Positions 60,271 through 64,000 of a DNA stretch of 64,000 bases are shown here, one piece after another; the stretch's first letter is position 1; each line of letters starts with the position of its first letter. Origin of the DNA: Trogon surrucura (taxonomy: Eukaryota > Chordata > Aves > Trogoniformes > Trogonidae); contig CM036621.1 in the NCBI GenBank assembly GCA_020746105.1, positions 23,084,501 through 23,148,500 on the forward strand. The letters run 5' to 3'. A model generated the notes under the pieces. The model did not search any database, was not told where the DNA came from, and saw only the letters and a list, made by a program, of their open reading frames with translations. A program made the translations under genes and the position numbers.

Positions 60271-63200
60271 CTGTTGTAACATCGCCTGTGGCAGCATCCT
60301 CCCGAGAAAAACAAACACAGGCACAGTGTAATTTCCTAGTCAGGAATACGGAAAAAATTGTAGTAGGAAGCCAGAATGGGATGTGGAGCCACATCACAGG
60401 AACGGTGACTCTCACGCGGAGGATGGAGAAGCGGGCAGCAGCCCCGCGGGGAGCGCTGGCAGCACGGCCCCGCTTTTGAATCTGTCAACAGCAGAAGAGG
60501 AGGAAGCCAAGTGAAGGGAAAGCACGTGCTTGCCGATGAGGCCTCGACCTGGCTTCCCATGCTGCGGTCTGAGAGTTGCTGGCCCCCTGCAGATGGCTCC
60601 CAGGAAGCCCTCAGGAAAGCAACACAGGACGAAAATTTGCTGTATGGGGAAGGTGTTCCTCTACTGAAAAGTTGAAAAAGCCTAGAAGTCACTTTGAGGC
60701 ACGTTTACGCAGGGCTTTTCATCTTCAGCTAATCCGTTTGTACCTAAAGCGAAGCACTGACGGTGCTTCTGCAAGCCTGAGTTAGCAGGTGAATCAAATA
60801 AAGTAACACAGACAGAGCTGTGAGCTGTCGTATCTTAGTGCAGTTCAGAAGCCTGTTCTGTGCCTGGCTGACAGGACCCCCACCTCAGCGGGGGCTGACG
60901 GCGCAGCTGCTCCCACCACCTGCAGCAAGGCTCTGGTCCCATCACACCGGGTCACGCACTGCCAAAATACCCAGCAGCACAGATTTGAACACGATTGCAT
61001 TTCTGTTGAGTTAGCCCAAACACGTGCCACCGTGCTTACGCATCAGATTAAATATCACCCCCCTGCCTGCAGCAATGCCGAAGCGGGTGTGGCAGCAGCA
61101 GGTGATACCCAATCTACCACAGACCTTGCACTTTCCAAAACAGCTGAGCAAATCTGAGCCAACAGAGGGATTCTGTGGCAGTTCAGCACTTCACGTCATG
61201 TGCTTAGAGCATTTATGATCCAGTACTACATTCTGTGAAACTGGATTAGCCACTTCAAACCACAGTTTAATATGCTGGTATGAAAAACTGTTTCTAGTAG
61301 CTCCCCTCTCTGCCTCACAGTCCAACCAATCTCAGTTACACTGAGGAAGATGAATCACACCAGGAGTGTACGTTGTACACTATACAGGTGCAACAATATT
61401 GGCTTAAAATTCAATTTAAATCTGCAGTGGAAGAAACCACCCCAAAACATACCCCACCTCTCCAAGCCCCTCCTCCCTCCCCAAGCCACCAGAGCAAACC
61501 TCACCTGCCTGCCTTCTCATTTCAGCACATCACAACTCTCAGGGTCTCTGTCACTGCTGTCTAAGCTGTCTCGTATGTAACTTCACCTTCCTCTACTTAC
61601 TTGAAAGACACCTTTAAATCCATCTTTCATCTCCGCTGTCTTCCTCACACCCCAAACCACTCCGAGTGCCCACAGCTTTATTGCTCCCTTTCCATCTTCC
61701 AGGCCATCGTATTGGTCTGGGCCTATCTCACTTAGCACGTGCTGCCCCCAGTAACACTGCACTTCTCTGAAGCACCTTCTTCTCCTTCTTAAGGTTACAT
61801 AAACAGACAAACAGTCCTTCCCTGGATATTTAGTAAAAAACTGAGTTATGCCGAATATTTTTATTTTCTCACTTCTGCTGAAGTTTTAATGGGTCAGGAA
61901 ACCTGTTTCTTTCAAAAGGAAAGCTCAAAGTATAACATACAAAAGATTAAACATGTTACTGTTTATGTGGAAGCTCAATTATTTCTAATAGGTATAGAAG
62001 ATTTTCACTGATATTGTAACAGATTAGGTGGTGTTCACACCTACTGAATTATAGCACTTAAAATAATTTTAGCATTAATACTATTTTGGAATGAACAAAG
62101 CTGAAATCTGTTTACAATTCTTAAAAACATTTAAGACCATCTACCTCGAAGTTTGAGCCATTCTTATACAAGAAAAATATGATAAATTCAAAGTGATGAA
62201 TTTCAGATGACACAAGTAGGACATATTCTTTTTGGATAAGTACTTTTTTTTCCATTTATTTTGAACTTCTAAACATGGAGCAAGAAACAAACAATTCTGT
62301 GATAATTGCATTCAGGACTAGCACTGATATAACGTATAGGATGTTCCAACATCAACACGGCCTCTGAAGCACAACCTTGATGCTATTTGTGCAGTCTATC
62401 TTCTGTTGGGATGAACACCACAATTTTCCGCAGCAATGTGAATGAGAAATAAATCATGATGATACTGTATTTCATCCTCACAAGAACTGGCCAAATCCCA
62501 AGTCTGCCAATATTCAAGTCATATGATGAATAACAAAAAGATTTTCTGTGAATAAATGTCATCCTGTCCATCCATTTGTGGATAATTATGGAGAGTAAAA
62601 TTATGTAAATTGTTGCAGATTAGGGATAAGAACCCTTCCGTCTCCCCCCATCCACCTGTGCTTTAGAGGACCTCACTGTGGCCTAAGGAACTTTCAGACT
62701 GAGATTTTATTGACTTAACTACTTGCATCTTTTCACTGTGGCCAGGTTGTCTTAAAAACCACAACAATTTGTATTTTTGTTTTCTAATACATGTTAAGTA
62801 TAGAAGAATTTGCTTGCTTAAAATTGGTCATAATACTACACACTCATCAGTAAATTCCTATTCCTTACTGTCAGGCAGGACATTCCTGGTGAATTCTCAG
62901 GCACTAAGAATCTGAACGGAAAAATTCATAACCTTCCACTCAAGCCACTTTAAGTGCCCCCAAGGGCCACCTTTCCCAACTCTAAAGTAAATTTATACAA
63001 AACCCAAATAAACAAACATTCCAGGTGTATTAGTCTGCAGTCCCAAACCTTTCAAATTCTCAGGGAAAAGAAAAAAACCCAAACCCCTCTGTGATGTGCA
63101 ATGGCAATACCACCCAGCTGCTCTGCATCACTGTTCATCAGTCTCTTCGAGTGATTTCTGCAGAGGTCAGTCTTGTTATCTGCATGGATAAATGGGAAAG

Positions 63201-64000
63201 CTGAAGGACAGAGCACACAAGTGTCTTCTCTGCAGAGCCACAGGGAAACCAGAAACATCACAAATCTCCTGATTGCTGGTTAAGTGCTCTGTCCATTTGC
63301 CTACATTATCAGTAACACATAAGTAAAAGGTAACCATTTTCAGAGTTAGATGGAAAGCACATCAGTGCTCTCTGAACCTGCTTCTCTCCACATCTCCGAC
63401 ATACACTATAGCATCCTGCCAGACTTCATGCCGCTAGCCCAGCAAGTGAGAGCAGACCAATCCTAGTTTAAAGGGAAATCTGATTTGGGCACAAATAAAA
63501 GCTACCATCAATCATAGATGTCCCACAGGGTAATCAGCCTATGTGTAGAAGCATGTACATGCATATATTAGGAGAGAGGGAGGGAACTTAGAAAACCAGA
63601 CACTTCTCTTAGGTAGGAAGATGTCAAAATGCCATCCAACAGGACAAACAGAATTTCACCAGATAGGGCATATAGGAAAATAAGTGCCCAGGAATATCGC
63701 AGCTTGATAGCTCAATACCAGAGTTACCACACTGCAGGTAAGTACCCTTCCCAATCTCTGCTGTCAGCCAAAAACTAAGAAAACATAAGACAGGAACCCT
63801 TTCTTGAGAAGGGTCCATCCCATTTTTCAGTGCCTCTGCCCAAGACTGACTAAAAGATCACTTCCAAGTGGTAAAGGCACATACAGCAGAGCTTAAACAG
63901 AACACTGTCACCTTTTGAAAATGTATTTAAATCACGCACACACACGGGAACCCTCTGAAAGGCTCCACATATACGCTACATAAATATTCTTGACATAAGC
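60271..64000. other. Unassigned stretch right of the CpG island
   Basis: No gene or repeat is recognised. One plus-strand segment (63663-63737) ends in a perfect donor (CAG then GTAAGT) with an open frame containing YRKISAQEYRSLIAQYQS, but its acceptor is poor, so it is not called an exon. Confidence 0.4.

Noticed and set aside
59070-60479. Very long open frames on both strands (up to 469 codons) across the CpG island
   Set aside because: High G+C removes stop codons. The translations are Pro/Arg/Gly/Ala-rich in every frame, overlap each other on both strands, and show no domain.
1-64000. CRISPR arrays, bacterial operons, phage or insertion sequences
   Set aside because: No regularly spaced repeats, no prokaryotic gene packing and no such proteins; the content is clearly vertebrate.
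1-64000. Endogenous retrovirus or DNA transposon
   Set aside because: I saw no long terminal repeats, primer-binding site, gag/pol/env-type frames or terminal inverted repeats with transposase. All reverse transcriptase seen is of CR1 type.

Overview
This is a vertebrate, almost certainly avian, nuclear sequence. The evidence is several CR1 LINE copies ending in the CR1-type octamer tail (ATTCTGTG/ATTCTATG repeats), a tRNA-derived SINE carrying a CR1 3' end, two CpG-island-like blocks in an otherwise AT-rich background, and no bacterial-style gene packing. The bird order cannot be fixed from the sequence.

Layout. 1-6 kb: sparse sequence with weak minus-strand candidate exons (1333-1373, 2042-2115, 5771-5889), interrupted by a young CR1 with an open reverse transcriptase (RT) frame (3190-4661). 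6.9-8.05 kb: two adjacent minus-strand CR1 3' fragments. 8-18 kb: no recognisable gene. 17.99-18.6 kb: a CpG-rich block, then a nearly full-length plus-strand CR1 to 22.72 kb, with ORF1 open and ORF2 broken by a homopolymer frameshift. 22.7-35.8 kb: AT-rich, intron-like, containing a tRNA-Ile/CR1 SINE at 27.6 kb, minus-strand candidate exons at 28.3, 29.2, 29.8 and 31.5 kb, and two very old decayed CR1/L3-like fragments. 35.8-36.86 kb: a 5'-truncated close relative of the 18-22 kb CR1. 36.9-59.1 kb: mostly unrecognised non-coding sequence, with an older CR1 at 46.5 kb, a CR1 tail at 47.9 kb, a 45-bp tandem duplication, a 30-G run and isolated exon candidates. 59.12-60.27 kb: a strong CpG island whose minus strand has an AAGATGGCGGC start-site motif and a good 5' splice donor. 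60.3-64 kb: nothing convincing.

Interpretation. The best reading is introns and flanks of one or two minus-strand host genes. One promoter would lie at about 59.9 kb and perhaps another at about 18.4 kb. CR1 elements inserted mostly in the plus orientation, antisense to those candidates. Host exons are called only from splice signals, open frames and phase agreement. None of the proteins was recognised, and every exon call needs RNA or homology evidence. The retroelement annotation is much firmer than the host-gene annotation.
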